From contig DATGZX010000251.1 in assembly GCA_035296965.1 (NCBI GenBank), positions 1 to 62,592 on the forward strand: a stretch of 62,592 nt of DNA, written 5' to 3'. Both the position numbers and the translations under genes were made by a program. Under the pieces are notes generated by a model. The model saw only the letters and a list, made by a program, of their open reading frames with translations, did not search any database and was not told where the DNA came from. This stretch comes from DATGZX01 sp035296965 (GTDB taxonomy: Bacteria > Planctomycetota > Planctomycetia > Gemmatales > Gemmataceae). Of the stretch, positions 35,359-43,889 are shown piece by piece; position 1 is the first letter of the stretch, and each line of letters begins with the position of its first letter.

Positions 35359-36654
35359 ATGGCCCCCCGACGAGGCATCTTCGATCAGACGGCCGGCTGG
35401 CAGGAAACGATGGCGATCGTCCTGGACACGATGAAGGAGATGAGCCGGCAAACCGATCCCCAGGCGATGGTACGCGCCTATGCCAAGAGGATTCGCCAAT
35501 TCTTGCCCAGCGATCGTCAGTTGTCGCTGAGTCGCCGGGATCTCACCAAGCCGCATGTCTGCATCACGCGCAGCAGCACCTGGAATGAGGATATCAACCC
35601 CTGGAAAGAGAGAGACCGCCTCCCGGTGCTCCAGGGCGGCTTGCTGAGTGAGCTGATCTGGGGCGACGAGCCAACCATCATCGATGTCCTGCAAGTAGCT
35701 CCGGATGACCCTGCCGCAGATTATCTCGCCGGGCAGCGCACCTTGATGGCGATACCCATCTATGACCAGGGCGTGGCGCTCAACATGGTCGTGCTGCTCC
35801 GTACGGAGGCCAGGACGTTCTCACGGGAGCAGTTCCCCGAATGGGTCTGGTTGAGCAATCTGTTCGGGCGGGCGACCCATAACCTGGTACTTTCGGAAGA
35901 GGTGCGGCGCGCATATAGCGACGTCGATCGCGAGCTGAAAATCGTCGGAGAGATCCAGCGATCGCTCTTGCCCGCAGAGCTTCCTCAAATCCCTACGCTG
36001 GAGCTGGCAGCTTACTACCATACCTCCAGGCGCGCGGGCGGAGACTATTACGATCTCTTTCCTTTGCCGGAAGGAAGATGGGGCATTTTCCTTGGGGATG
36101 TCAGCGGGCACGGGACACCGGCGGCGGTTTTGATGGCCGTCACGCATACCATTGCCCATACCTATCCCGGGCCGCCGACGCCGCCTGGCAAGATGCTGGA
36201 ACATCTCAACTATCACCTGGCCACGCGCTACACCGCTACCTCCGACTCGTTTGTCACTGCATTCTACGCCGTCTACGACCCTGCGACGCGCGAATTGCGC
36301 TACGCCTCGGCCGGCCACAATCCGCCGCGGTTGAAGCGCTGCCGGGAGGGAACGCTTGCCTCCTTGAACGGGGTCAACGGCCTGCCTCTTGGGATTCGCA
36401 TCCCGGGGGACTACGAGGAATGCCCGGTTTTGCTTGATCCTGGCGATCAGATCGTCTTTTACACCGACGGAGTCACGGAAGCTCATAACCCCAGTGGAGA
36501 GATGTTCGGACTGGCTCGTCTCGACCGGATTCTGGGCGATTGTTCCCAGGGAGCGGCCGGCCTGCTCGATGCCGTGCTGTGCGCCGTCGAGCAATTTACA
36601 GCCGGCCACCCTGCGGATGACGACCGGACTCTGCTCGTGGCCAGGATTGTTTGA
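35359..36654 (+). CDS. GAF-like sensor with PP2C/SpoIIE-type serine phosphatase
   Basis: 431 residues. The N-terminal half is GAF-like (MSRQTDPQAMVRAYAKRIRQ to WLSNLFGRATHNLVLSEEV). A linker containing GEIQRSLLPAELPQIPTLEL, the RsbU/SpoIIE signature, leads into the PP2C core: RAGGDYYDLFPL, GIFLGDVSGHGTPAAVLMA, LRYASAGHNPPRL, DQIVFYTDGVTEAHNP and HPADDDRTLLVARIV. The metal-binding Asp residues are all present. Such phosphatases activate anti-anti-sigma proteins; no partner gene lies nearby. Confidence 0.93.
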   Translation: MAPRRGIFDQTAGWQETMAIVLDTMKEMSRQTDPQAMVRAYAKRIRQFLPSDRQLSLSRRDLTKPHVCITRSSTWNEDINPWKERDRLPVLQGGLLSELIWGDEPTIIDVLQVAPDDPAADYLAGQRTLMAIPIYDQGVALNMVVLLRTEARTFSREQFPEWVWLSNLFGRATHNLVLSEEVRRAYSDVDRELKIVGEIQRSLLPAELPQIPTLELAAYYHTSRRAGGDYYDLFPLPEGRWGIFLGDVSGHGTPAAVLMAVTHTIAHTYPGPPTPPGKMLEHLNYHLATRYTATSDSFVTAFYAVYDPATRELRYASAGHNPPRLKRCREGTLASLNGVNGLPLGIRIPGDYEECPVLLDPGDQIVFYTDGVTEAHNPSGEMFGLARLDRILGDCSQGAAGLLDAVLCAVEQFTAGHPADDDRTLLVARIV

Positions 36655-36916
36655 CGAAGATGCTTCTGCACGCATCTTCATATGCTTAGCGCGCTTAGTT
36701 CGTACCGCTGAGTTCGCCTTTAGGGCCCGATACTATATGGCCGTGCGTGAATCGGCTGCTGCGGTTTGTGGGGCACGTTTGTCACGTGCCCAGACGCCGG
36801 CCGGCACGTTGAAAACGTGCCCCACAAATGCTGCCGAATTACGCACCGTCATATAGACGCGAGGACCATGCGCATCGTTCCTCGCATTTCCTCCAGAGCC
36901 CATTCACGGAGGTCCC
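36655..36916. other. Spacer with an imperfect 25-base inverted repeat (36766-36827)
   Basis: No gene. The spacer holds a long inverted repeat (next entry) and lies between the phosphatase gene and the thioesterase gene. Confidence 0.4.
36766..36827. repeat. Long inverted repeat, 25-base arms
   Basis: The left arm 36766-36790 begins ttgtggggcacgtttg. The right arm 36803-36827 is its reverse complement with about two mismatches (gacaaacg against ttgaaaacg). A 12-base loop separates them. It could be a REP-like element or a transcription hairpin between genes; there is no T-tract, so it is not an ordinary terminator. Confidence 0.75.
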
Positions 36917-37357
36917 GTGGGACTGACGCACTATCACCGACTGGTGCTGCCTAGCGATGCCAACCATCACGGCACGCTCTACGCCGGCTCGCTTTTGCGG
37001 CTGGTGCTGGAAGCTGGCTATGCCGCTGCCTGGAAGCACGCCGGCACAGATGCCAACCTCGTGCTCCGGCGCGTGCTCAATCTGGAGTGCCTTCGACCCG
37101 TCCCGGTCGGCTCGGTGATTGACATCGAAGGTACGGTCCTTCATCGCAGCCAGGCGTATCTCGTGACGGGTCTCCGCGGCAGACCATTGGTCGAGGGCCA
37201 GGGGCCGTGGCTGGAGGCGCTCCTGGGATTCGCACAAATAGACGAGTCTGGGAAGGTCGATGCCTTGCCCGAAGCGGCGGGTGCAGGTGATGTACCGAAC
37301 ACCGACGATTGGCGGCGACTTCACGAACGACTGCAGAAGCTGCTTCACCTGCGCTGA
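36917..37357 (+). CDS. Hotdog-fold acyl-CoA thioesterase (BACH/YciA-like)
   Basis: 146 residues from GTG 36917. The motif DANHHGTLYAGSLLRLVLEA contains the N-x-x-G-x-x-x-G active region, with the Asp/Glu near the helix (LEAGYAAAWKHAG). LRRVLNLECLRPVPVGSVID is the central strand. The length fits single-hotdog thioesterases that release CoA from acyl-CoA. It is convergent with pepT and monocistronic. Confidence 0.8.
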   Translation: MGLTHYHRLVLPSDANHHGTLYAGSLLRLVLEAGYAAAWKHAGTDANLVLRRVLNLECLRPVPVGSVIDIEGTVLHRSQAYLVTGLRGRPLVEGQGPWLEALLGFAQIDESGKVDALPEAAGAGDVPNTDDWRRLHERLQKLLHLR

Positions 37358-37415
37358 TCGACCGGACAGCTTGTAGAAGATGAGGCTAGCTCAGTCTGGC
37401 CCAGACCGACAAAGA

Positions 37416-38657
37416 TCACGGTAGCGCCTCAGCCTTGCCCCAGACTTGCGCCAGTTCGACCAGCACCTTCACCGCCGTCTCCATTTCTTCGAGGCAGGTC
37501 CATTCCAAAGGGGAATGCAGGTTATGCTCACCGGTGGACAAATTTGGCGTCGGCAAGCCTAATTCGGTCAGGCGCGAGCCGTCGGTGCCGCCGCGAACGA
37601 TGGTGCGTTTAGGTTGCAGGCCGACGCGTCGCATCGCTTCTTCGGCATAGTCCAGCGCCCGCGGCTCCCTGGTAAGCCCATCGGCCATGTTGCGATACTG
37701 CGGCGTGATCTTCACGTCGATTCGCGCACGCGGGTACTCCAGCGTCAGCATCCGGGCGGCCGCGCGCAGCAGTTCCGCCTTGTCTGCCAGCTTGCCCGTC
37801 TCGAAATCGCGAAGGAGGATTCGCAAAGTCACGGAGGGCACGCCTCCGTCGATCCGGTACGGGTGCAGGAAACCTGCGCGGTCGGCGGTCGTCTCCGGCG
37901 ACAGCACTTGCTTCGGCAACCGCTCGAGGAACATCCCCGCCAGGCGCACCGCATTCACCATCTTCCCTTTCGCGATGGCAGGGTGAATGTTTACCCCCTC
38001 GATGGTGACGACGGCCAGGTCGGCCGAGAAAGTCTCGGCGTCGATCTCACCTTGCCCGCCGCCATCGAGCGTGTAGCCAACGTGCGCACCCAGCTCTTTG
38101 AGGTCGAGATGATCGACCCCCTTGCCGATTTCCTCATCGCAGGTGAAACAGATCCGGATGGGACCATGCGCCAACTCCGGATGCGCGATCAAAGTTGCCG
38201 CCGCCTCCATGATGACCGCGACACCGGACTTATCATCCGAGCCGAGCAGCGTCGTGCCGTCGGTCGTCACGATCGTCTTGCCTTGCATGCCGGCGAGGTC
38301 CTTATCCTCGGCCACCCGCAAGACTTTGGTCGTATCCCCAGGCAGGACGATGTCCTGACCATTGTAATTCTCATGAACAAGTGGCTTGACGTTGTGGCCG
38401 CTGGTTTCCGGAGAAGTGTCAACGTGGGCGACCCAGGCAATGGCGGGCGCCGTTCGGTTGAGCGTCGCGGGAATCGTAGCCAGTACAATGCCGTGCTTAT
38501 CTTGCATTGCGTCCTTCAGTCCCAGCGTGCGCAGCTCTTTCGCCAGTAGCGCTCCAAGTTCCAATTGGCCCGGCGAACTGGGGTAAGCCGTAGTCGACTC
38601 GTTGGCCTGGGTGTCGATGCGGACATACCGACAAAAACGGTCGAGCAGCGCGTTCAT
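37416..38657 (-). CDS. pepT: Peptidase T (M20 tripeptide aminopeptidase)
   Basis: 413 residues, the expected length. Zinc-site motifs in order: PAIAWVAHVDTSPETSG, LLGSDDKSGVAVIMEAAATL, ICFTCDEEIGKGVDH, GYTLDGGG, NIHPAIAKGKM, and near the end RGGTDGSRLTELGLPTPNL. It removes the N-terminal residue from tripeptides in the cytoplasm. Its ATG is 23 bases after the nth stop, so the two are probably cotranscribed. Confidence 0.95.
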   Translation of the reverse strand: MNALLDRFCRYVRIDTQANESTTAYPSSPGQLELGALLAKELRTLGLKDAMQDKHGIVLATIPATLNRTAPAIAWVAHVDTSPETSGHNVKPLVHENYNGQDIVLPGDTTKVLRVAEDKDLAGMQGKTIVTTDGTTLLGSDDKSGVAVIMEAAATLIAHPELAHGPIRICFTCDEEIGKGVDHLDLKELGAHVGYTLDGGGQGEIDAETFSADLAVVTIEGVNIHPAIAKGKMVNAVRLAGMFLERLPKQVLSPETTADRAGFLHPYRIDGGVPSVTLRILLRDFETGKLADKAELLRAAARMLTLEYPRARIDVKITPQYRNMADGLTREPRALDYAEEAMRRVGLQPKRTIVRGGTDGSRLTELGLPTPNLSTGEHNLHSPLEWTCLEEMETAVKVLVELAQVWGKAEALP

Positions 38658-38680
38658 GCAATCTCCGTATCAGCGTGAAG

Positions 38681-39334
38681 TCATTGGTGGCTTTCAACAC
38701 CAACCTTCGGACACACCTTGTTCAGGGCGCAGCCCGAGCAATTCGGCTTGCGAGCAAAGCACACTTGTCGGCCGTGGAAGATCATGCGATGGCTGAACAT
38801 CGTCCATTCCTTGCGTGGCAGGAGGCGCATCAGGTCCCGCTCGATTTTTTCCGGGTCGTTCTCCGAGGTGAGACCCATGCGCCGGCTCAAACGGCGGACG
38901 TGCGTATCCACGGTAATGCCGGGCACTTCGAAGGCATTGCCGAGGATCACGTTGGCGGTCTTGCGGCCGACGCCCGGCAAATGCACTAACTCCTCGATGG
39001 TTCCGGGCACGTCTCCGCCATGTTCGCTCATCAGCTGCTGGCAGCAGGCGATGATGTTGCGCGATTTGTTGCGAAAGAAGCCGGTGGACTGAATCGCGGC
39101 CTCTAACTCACGGGGGTCCGCCTTGGCAAAATCCTTGGCATCACGAAATTTCTTGAACAATGCGGGCGTGACCATGTTCACGCGGACATCGGTGCATTGC
39201 GCCGACAGGATTGTCGCAATGAGCAGTTGCAAAGCGTTTTCGTGGTGCAGGGCGCACTGCGCATCTGGGTATGCCTTGGCCAGCAAGCGGACGATGCTCC
39301 GCGCGCGGCTACGAACGGGATCTGAGGTTTTCAT
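38681..39334 (-). CDS. nth: Endonuclease III (DNA glycosylase/AP lyase)
   Basis: 217 residues from the ATG at 39334. The helix-hairpin-helix with the catalytic Lys is LVHLPGVGRKTANVILGNAF, and the catalytic Asp is in GITVDTHVRRLSRR. The C-terminal [4Fe-4S] loop is CFARKPNCSGCALNKVC (C-x6-C-x2-C-x5-C). It excises oxidised pyrimidines and cuts abasic sites. The longer frame to 39382 adds 16 residues without a better ribosome site. Confidence 0.95.
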   Translation of the reverse strand: MKTSDPVRSRARSIVRLLAKAYPDAQCALHHENALQLLIATILSAQCTDVRVNMVTPALFKKFRDAKDFAKADPRELEAAIQSTGFFRNKSRNIIACCQQLMSEHGGDVPGTIEELVHLPGVGRKTANVILGNAFEVPGITVDTHVRRLSRRMGLTSENDPEKIERDLMRLLPRKEWTMFSHRMIFHGRQVCFARKPNCSGCALNKVCPKVGVESHQ

Positions 39335-39451
39335 CAGTGAGTCCCTGGATGCAGTAACTTCGTCCCGCGATGTTTGTACCAAGGGATGGAAGAAGCGGTC
39401 CAGCAGATTTCCGGAACTCTCTGCCGCGTGGTTCGAGTCGTCGGTCGCCGT

Positions 39452-40237
39452 TCAATACGGAAAGGTTTCGTCCATCCGTGCCGCACTTAACTCAACCAGG
39501 AACTCCGACAGCCTCTCAACGATGACTTGCATGAGGCGCTGTCCCTTTTCCGCAGAGGCGGCCCGAGGATTTCCCAGTCCGGTGTTCGTCGTGACGAGGT
39601 GCCAGGGACGCGTCAGGTTGATCCAGCCGCGGTTGATGGCCTCGAAGCGCGAGGGCCGGGCGGCGCCGTCATCGGCCAGCTCCGGGTAGACGAGTTCCGG
39701 GAAGAACGCCAAGCCCAGGCTCGTCTCCCCTTCGCCGGCATGTTCGCCGGGCTGCTCGAAAATCTTGGAAGAGAGATCACTCACCATGCGAAACCAATCA
39801 CACAGGCACATGAAGACACGGGTACGGTGATGCAACTCGCGCATGAGAGGCTTCAGCTCATTGCCGCCGTGGCCGTTCAAGAGGACCAACTTGTGCACGC
39901 CCTGCCGCTCCAGGGAATCGACAAGGTCGGTGAGGAGACGCAACAGGGTGGTGGGCGTCACGCTGCAAGCCAGGGCGCCAGGGACTTTCAGGTGATTCGT
40001 GTTGACGCCGAAGGGCATGGTCGGCAGCAGCAATACCTTGGCGCCGGCCTGGTACGCACGCTCACAGGCGCGCTGGCCGATTTCCTCGACCTGGTAATTA
40101 TCGGTTCCGTAAGGCATGTGCAGGTTGTGCGGCTCCGTCGCCCCAAAAGGGAGGACCGCTACCTCCCACGTTTGCGAGCGGATGAATGCGTGATTCTGTT
40201 CCGCCAGGATCCATTCACGCGGCAGGCTGGTTGACAT
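39452..40237 (-). CDS. Creatininase-family amidohydrolase
   Basis: 261 residues. The family metal-site motifs are WEVAVLPFGATEPHNLHMPY (Glu, His), YGTDNYQVEEI (Asp), KLVLLNGHGGNELKPLMREL (His) and GEHAGEGETSLGLAFFPELV (Glu). This is the creatininase / mycofactocin-system hydrolase family (PF02633). The substrate is unknown. The context gives no hint; it lies between the WD40 cytochrome gene and nth. Confidence 0.88.
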   Translation of the reverse strand: MSTSLPREWILAEQNHAFIRSQTWEVAVLPFGATEPHNLHMPYGTDNYQVEEIGQRACERAYQAGAKVLLLPTMPFGVNTNHLKVPGALACSVTPTTLLRLLTDLVDSLERQGVHKLVLLNGHGGNELKPLMRELHHRTRVFMCLCDWFRMVSDLSSKIFEQPGEHAGEGETSLGLAFFPELVYPELADDGAARPSRFEAINRGWINLTRPWHLVTTNTGLGNPRAASAEKGQRLMQVIVERLSEFLVELSAARMDETFPY

Positions 40238-40334
40238 GATTCGTGATTGACCCTTTCTCCCAAGAGGTTTTGTCTCACGCGGTTGGCCGGGAATGAAGGC
40301 TTCGAAGGGACCTTGCGAGCAGTTTCATGGCTGG

Positions 40335-43300
40335 CTAGCGCCCGTCCGGCCCGGCGACTTTTAACAGCACAGATTTGGCAGCATATTCCGCCCCTTTACC
40401 TTCATGCCGAGCCAACACGACGAACGGATGAGTGGTCGGCTGCACCCACGGCTCAGCGTAAATGATAAACGTGCGCGCGCTGTCCTTTTCAGTCACCAGG
40501 ATGCCGTTCAGGCCGATGTCGAGGACGTGCACGCCGTGAGGCAAGCCACGCACCTCGAGGGGGACGCGCCCTTTGAAGCCATGCCGGCGCTCGATCGTGG
40601 CCGTCACGGAAACCTGATGGCCTGGCCAGACGGTGACCTCGGTCTGCTCCGTGCTCGTGGCCAAATCCCCTGGTTCTTTCACAATTGGCTGTCCGCCGGT
40701 TGCCTCACGAACAACCTCCCGGCCATCGATCGTGGCCCGAGCAATCAGTTTTAGCGGGGGAGCTTTGGCCGGAACCTTGAAGCCGGCGTCAGCCCAGAGC
40801 GCGAACGTCGTGCTGTCCTCGCCGGCCGGGATACTGGTGCGCGGCGCACTGAAACCAGCGGGCAGATTCTCCAGGTGAATCTCAATTGGGCCTGCGAAAC
40901 CGTCCAGCCTCTCGGCGGAAACCGTGACGGGGACCGCACTTCCTTGCGAAACCGTTGGTGCGGTCGGGCTGAAGCTTACCTGGAAGCCCGGCCGGGGCGG
41001 CCGAACGTCCAGGCGATAGGCGTAGTTGCTGCCCCCCAGTCCGCGCGCATCGCCGACGCGCACCTGGTACTCGCCGTCCTCAGGCGGATCGAAGAAGAGT
41101 CGCGAGTCTTTGCCGAATCCTGGGCCGCCGTCGTCGTTCCGGTAGCTCAGGCGGATCACCGGAAAACCATTGGGCGGAAAATTGGTTCCCGGAGGATGGA
41201 TGCTCACCTTGTACATCGGCAAGCCCAGGCTGAGATACGTGGGCGTGGTACCGAGATAGCCAAGGCGCCGGCCGCCGGCACTATAGAACTGACAATCGTC
41301 ATCGGGGTTCTTCGGTAGCGCGAAGATCCTCAACAGTTCGTTGCCGACCCAGACGTAGTCGTTCATTGCGAATGCGTCCCAGGTCTCGATGCGAATGCCG
41401 GAACCAAACGAATCGTGATCGCGGAAAGTTACATAGGTCTTGGCGACGCAGCGCAGCACGGCGCGAGGTACGGGCTGTGCCCTGGCATCGAGGATTTCGA
41501 TGGTGGAATCAAGAGGCGAGCCGATCCGTCGTGCGTTGATTTCGAGTAGCAAATGCCGACCTTTTTTGGCAGCGAATTGCCAAGTGTCCGTCGCCCCAGG
41601 CTGGTCGATCCGGCCATTTGCAGTGCCCGGGACTGGGACTTTCAGCGCCTGGGACGAGTGTCCAGGATTCACCACCTCGGGGAATTCGCCCACCAGGACG
41701 GAGGCATCGCCCAGCGGCGGGCCCAAGGAAGTAACGATTGGAACAGGCAGCCGGGAAAACACCGGTGCCGCAGCTGGTGCCTTCAAGCGTACTGAATGAC
41801 TGTCGCCGAGGTTCACACCTTCCAGGTGAACCTCCGTGTCCGTGCCGCGTTGCACACCCAGCGGAAAGACGCCGGTGACAATGGGGATATTGCCAATGTG
41901 CAGGCGATAGTGCATCTCGGGGCTGCCGCGGTACTCGCGGTCCCGAATGCCCAGCGCGTATACCCCCGGCTTGGCGCATGTGTAACCCAGGAGGCCGTTA
42001 CTGCTCTCGGAAACGATTTGTCCGTTGGGGTCAACCAGCTCGAGAACCGGGTCGAGCTTGGAACCAAGCGCAGAGATCAACACCTGGACGCCGACCTGGT
42101 AACCCGGCGGCGCATCGAACTGATAGAAGTCGACGTTGCCGGCGCGCTGAATGGCGCCAACGATCGTTGCCGGCAGCGTCACGCGTTGACCAGTCTTGGG
42201 CGAATCATTCGGTTCTCTGGAGGCGATTGCGGGGAATAGATCGACCGTGAACGGCAACGTCGCGGTCTGACCGGACGGCGCTTTTAATGAGAGCTGGTAA
42301 AGGCCCGCTGGGGTATGAGCCGGGAAAGTGATGTCGGCCTGGATCGAATCGCCGGATTTGCCTTCCGGCAAGAGCCTGGCATTGATTCCAGGAAAGTTGC
42401 AGACAACCTCCGTGGCCTTGTCCAGATTCTTCCCCTGGAAGGTGACCCGAAGAACCTGGCCGCGCGGTCCGGCTGCCGGCGCCAGTTTTGTCAGGATGGG
42501 CGGCTTGGGTTTGACGGGCAGCGGCTCGGATTGCAGGCGGCCATTTTGCTCATGAAGGAGAGCAACAACTCCGTCGTAGCGTCCCAGGGCAAGCTGATGA
42601 TGATCGGGCGCGACAGCAAACGATAGAACCGCCTCCGGCTGCTTGGCGTAAACCTTTTGCTCGACCATGCGCTCGGCATTCCAGGCCTTGAGCGTGCGAT
42701 CCTCGCTTAACGAATAGAGAATCTTGCCGTCCGTGCTGTAGATCAGGCGCGTGACCGCGGCTTCATGGGCGAAGGCGGATTGAACGATCCTGCCGGCTTT
42801 CGCGGAAACCTCCCAGACCCGAATGCTCTTGTCGACTCCGCCTGCCGCGAGGTGCCGGCCATCGGGGCTCCAGGCGACGGCGTACACCCAGTCAGTCGCT
42901 TCGCCGAGCGTGTACAAGCGCGTGCCCGTGTGGAGGTCCCACACCTTGACGGCTCGATCTGCTGCAGCAGATGCGAGCAAGGAACTATCCGGACTGAAGG
43001 CCAGGCCGTAGATAGCGTCGCTGTGGTCCTTGAGAGTGCGGATCAGCTCGCCCTTGGCCACGTCCCAGATCTTGACGACGCGGTCGTAGCCGGCTGAGGC
43101 GAGGGTTTTGCCGTCTGGACTGAACGCTAGGTCAAGAATGGCGTCGGTGTGGCCGGCGAGCGTTCGCTCGGGGCTGGCTTTGTGTGAACTCGCGTCGAAC
43201 TTAAGAAGCTGAACCGTACCCGCAATACCGGGTGAGCTTGTTGCAACGGCCAAGCGGTGGCCGTCCGGGCTAAATGCAAGACCCGTAATTTCGCCAGATT

Positions 43301-43841
43301 GCTGCGAGAAAGTGCCCACCACCTCGCCACGGACGGCGTCAATGAGAAAGACTTCACGCTGGGCGGCTGCCGCCAGAAGTCTGCCATGCGGGTGATACGC
43401 TAATGCGCGGATCGGCGGCGAGACAGGTTTCAGCGGTCGAATGTCGGGAAGATGAACGCTACTTCCTGCCCGGCCGTCGTTCTTGGCCCCCGCGGCGACC
43501 CATGCCCGCAGGATTGCAATTTCCTCTGCCTTGGGTTGCTTGGCTTTTCGAGGGGGCATGTTCGGCTTTGCCTTCCCCTCGGGCAGCAGCACGAATCGGC
43601 TTTCGTCCGGCTTGCCTGGGATGAGTACCGGTCCGTTTTTTCCTCCCTTCATCAATCCCTGAAATGTCTCCAGATCAAGATCGCCCTTCGCCGTGCCCGA
43701 GTCGTGGCATTCCAGGCAAAAGCGCGCGAGAAAGGGGCGCACCTCCTTGGAGTAGCTTGGCGGTTGCTGGGCCAGGATTGCACCTGGCGCGCTCACGAAC
43801 AAGGTCAGCAACAGAGTTTCCCAGATGGCTTTGAGCTTCAT
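40335..43841 (-). CDS. Secreted planctomycete cytochrome with WD40 repeats and C-terminal beta domains
   Basis: 1168 residues from the ATG at 43841 (gggaag upstream). The signal peptide is followed by a cytochrome c domain: VRPFLARFCLECHDSGTAKG has one CLECH haem motif. Seven or so WD40 repeats follow (about 105-440), for example GEITGLAFSPDGHRLAVATS, DAILDLAFSPDGKTLASAGYD and DWVYAVAWSPDGRHLAAGG. The second half has repeated pre-peptidase/Ig-like beta domains (GNVDFYQFDAPPGYQVGVQV). Known for the family: it pairs with DUF1549/DUF1553 and DUF1501 proteins in planctomycetes. It begins 48 bases after the DUF1549/DUF1553 stop. Confidence 0.92.
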   Translation of the reverse strand: MKLKAIWETLLLTLFVSAPGAILAQQPPSYSKEVRPFLARFCLECHDSGTAKGDLDLETFQGLMKGGKNGPVLIPGKPDESRFVLLPEGKAKPNMPPRKAKQPKAEEIAILRAWVAAGAKNDGRAGSSVHLPDIRPLKPVSPPIRALAYHPHGRLLAAAAQREVFLIDAVRGEVVGTFSQQSGEITGLAFSPDGHRLAVATSSPGIAGTVQLLKFDASSHKASPERTLAGHTDAILDLAFSPDGKTLASAGYDRVVKIWDVAKGELIRTLKDHSDAIYGLAFSPDSSLLASAAADRAVKVWDLHTGTRLYTLGEATDWVYAVAWSPDGRHLAAGGVDKSIRVWEVSAKAGRIVQSAFAHEAAVTRLIYSTDGKILYSLSEDRTLKAWNAERMVEQKVYAKQPEAVLSFAVAPDHHQLALGRYDGVVALLHEQNGRLQSEPLPVKPKPPILTKLAPAAGPRGQVLRVTFQGKNLDKATEVVCNFPGINARLLPEGKSGDSIQADITFPAHTPAGLYQLSLKAPSGQTATLPFTVDLFPAIASREPNDSPKTGQRVTLPATIVGAIQRAGNVDFYQFDAPPGYQVGVQVLISALGSKLDPVLELVDPNGQIVSESSNGLLGYTCAKPGVYALGIRDREYRGSPEMHYRLHIGNIPIVTGVFPLGVQRGTDTEVHLEGVNLGDSHSVRLKAPAAAPVFSRLPVPIVTSLGPPLGDASVLVGEFPEVVNPGHSSQALKVPVPGTANGRIDQPGATDTWQFAAKKGRHLLLEINARRIGSPLDSTIEILDARAQPVPRAVLRCVAKTYVTFRDHDSFGSGIRIETWDAFAMNDYVWVGNELLRIFALPKNPDDDCQFYSAGGRRLGYLGTTPTYLSLGLPMYKVSIHPPGTNFPPNGFPVIRLSYRNDDGGPGFGKDSRLFFDPPEDGEYQVRVGDARGLGGSNYAYRLDVRPPRPGFQVSFSPTAPTVSQGSAVPVTVSAERLDGFAGPIEIHLENLPAGFSAPRTSIPAGEDSTTFALWADAGFKVPAKAPPLKLIARATIDGREVVREATGGQPIVKEPGDLATSTEQTEVTVWPGHQVSVTATIERRHGFKGRVPLEVRGLPHGVHVLDIGLNGILVTEKDSARTFIIYAEPWVQPTTHPFVVLARHEGKGAEYAAKSVLLKVAGPDGR

Positions 43842-43889
43842 GGTCTTCCCAGTTCTGGTCGTCATTGTTCTCGGCGGGAAAACGTGGAG

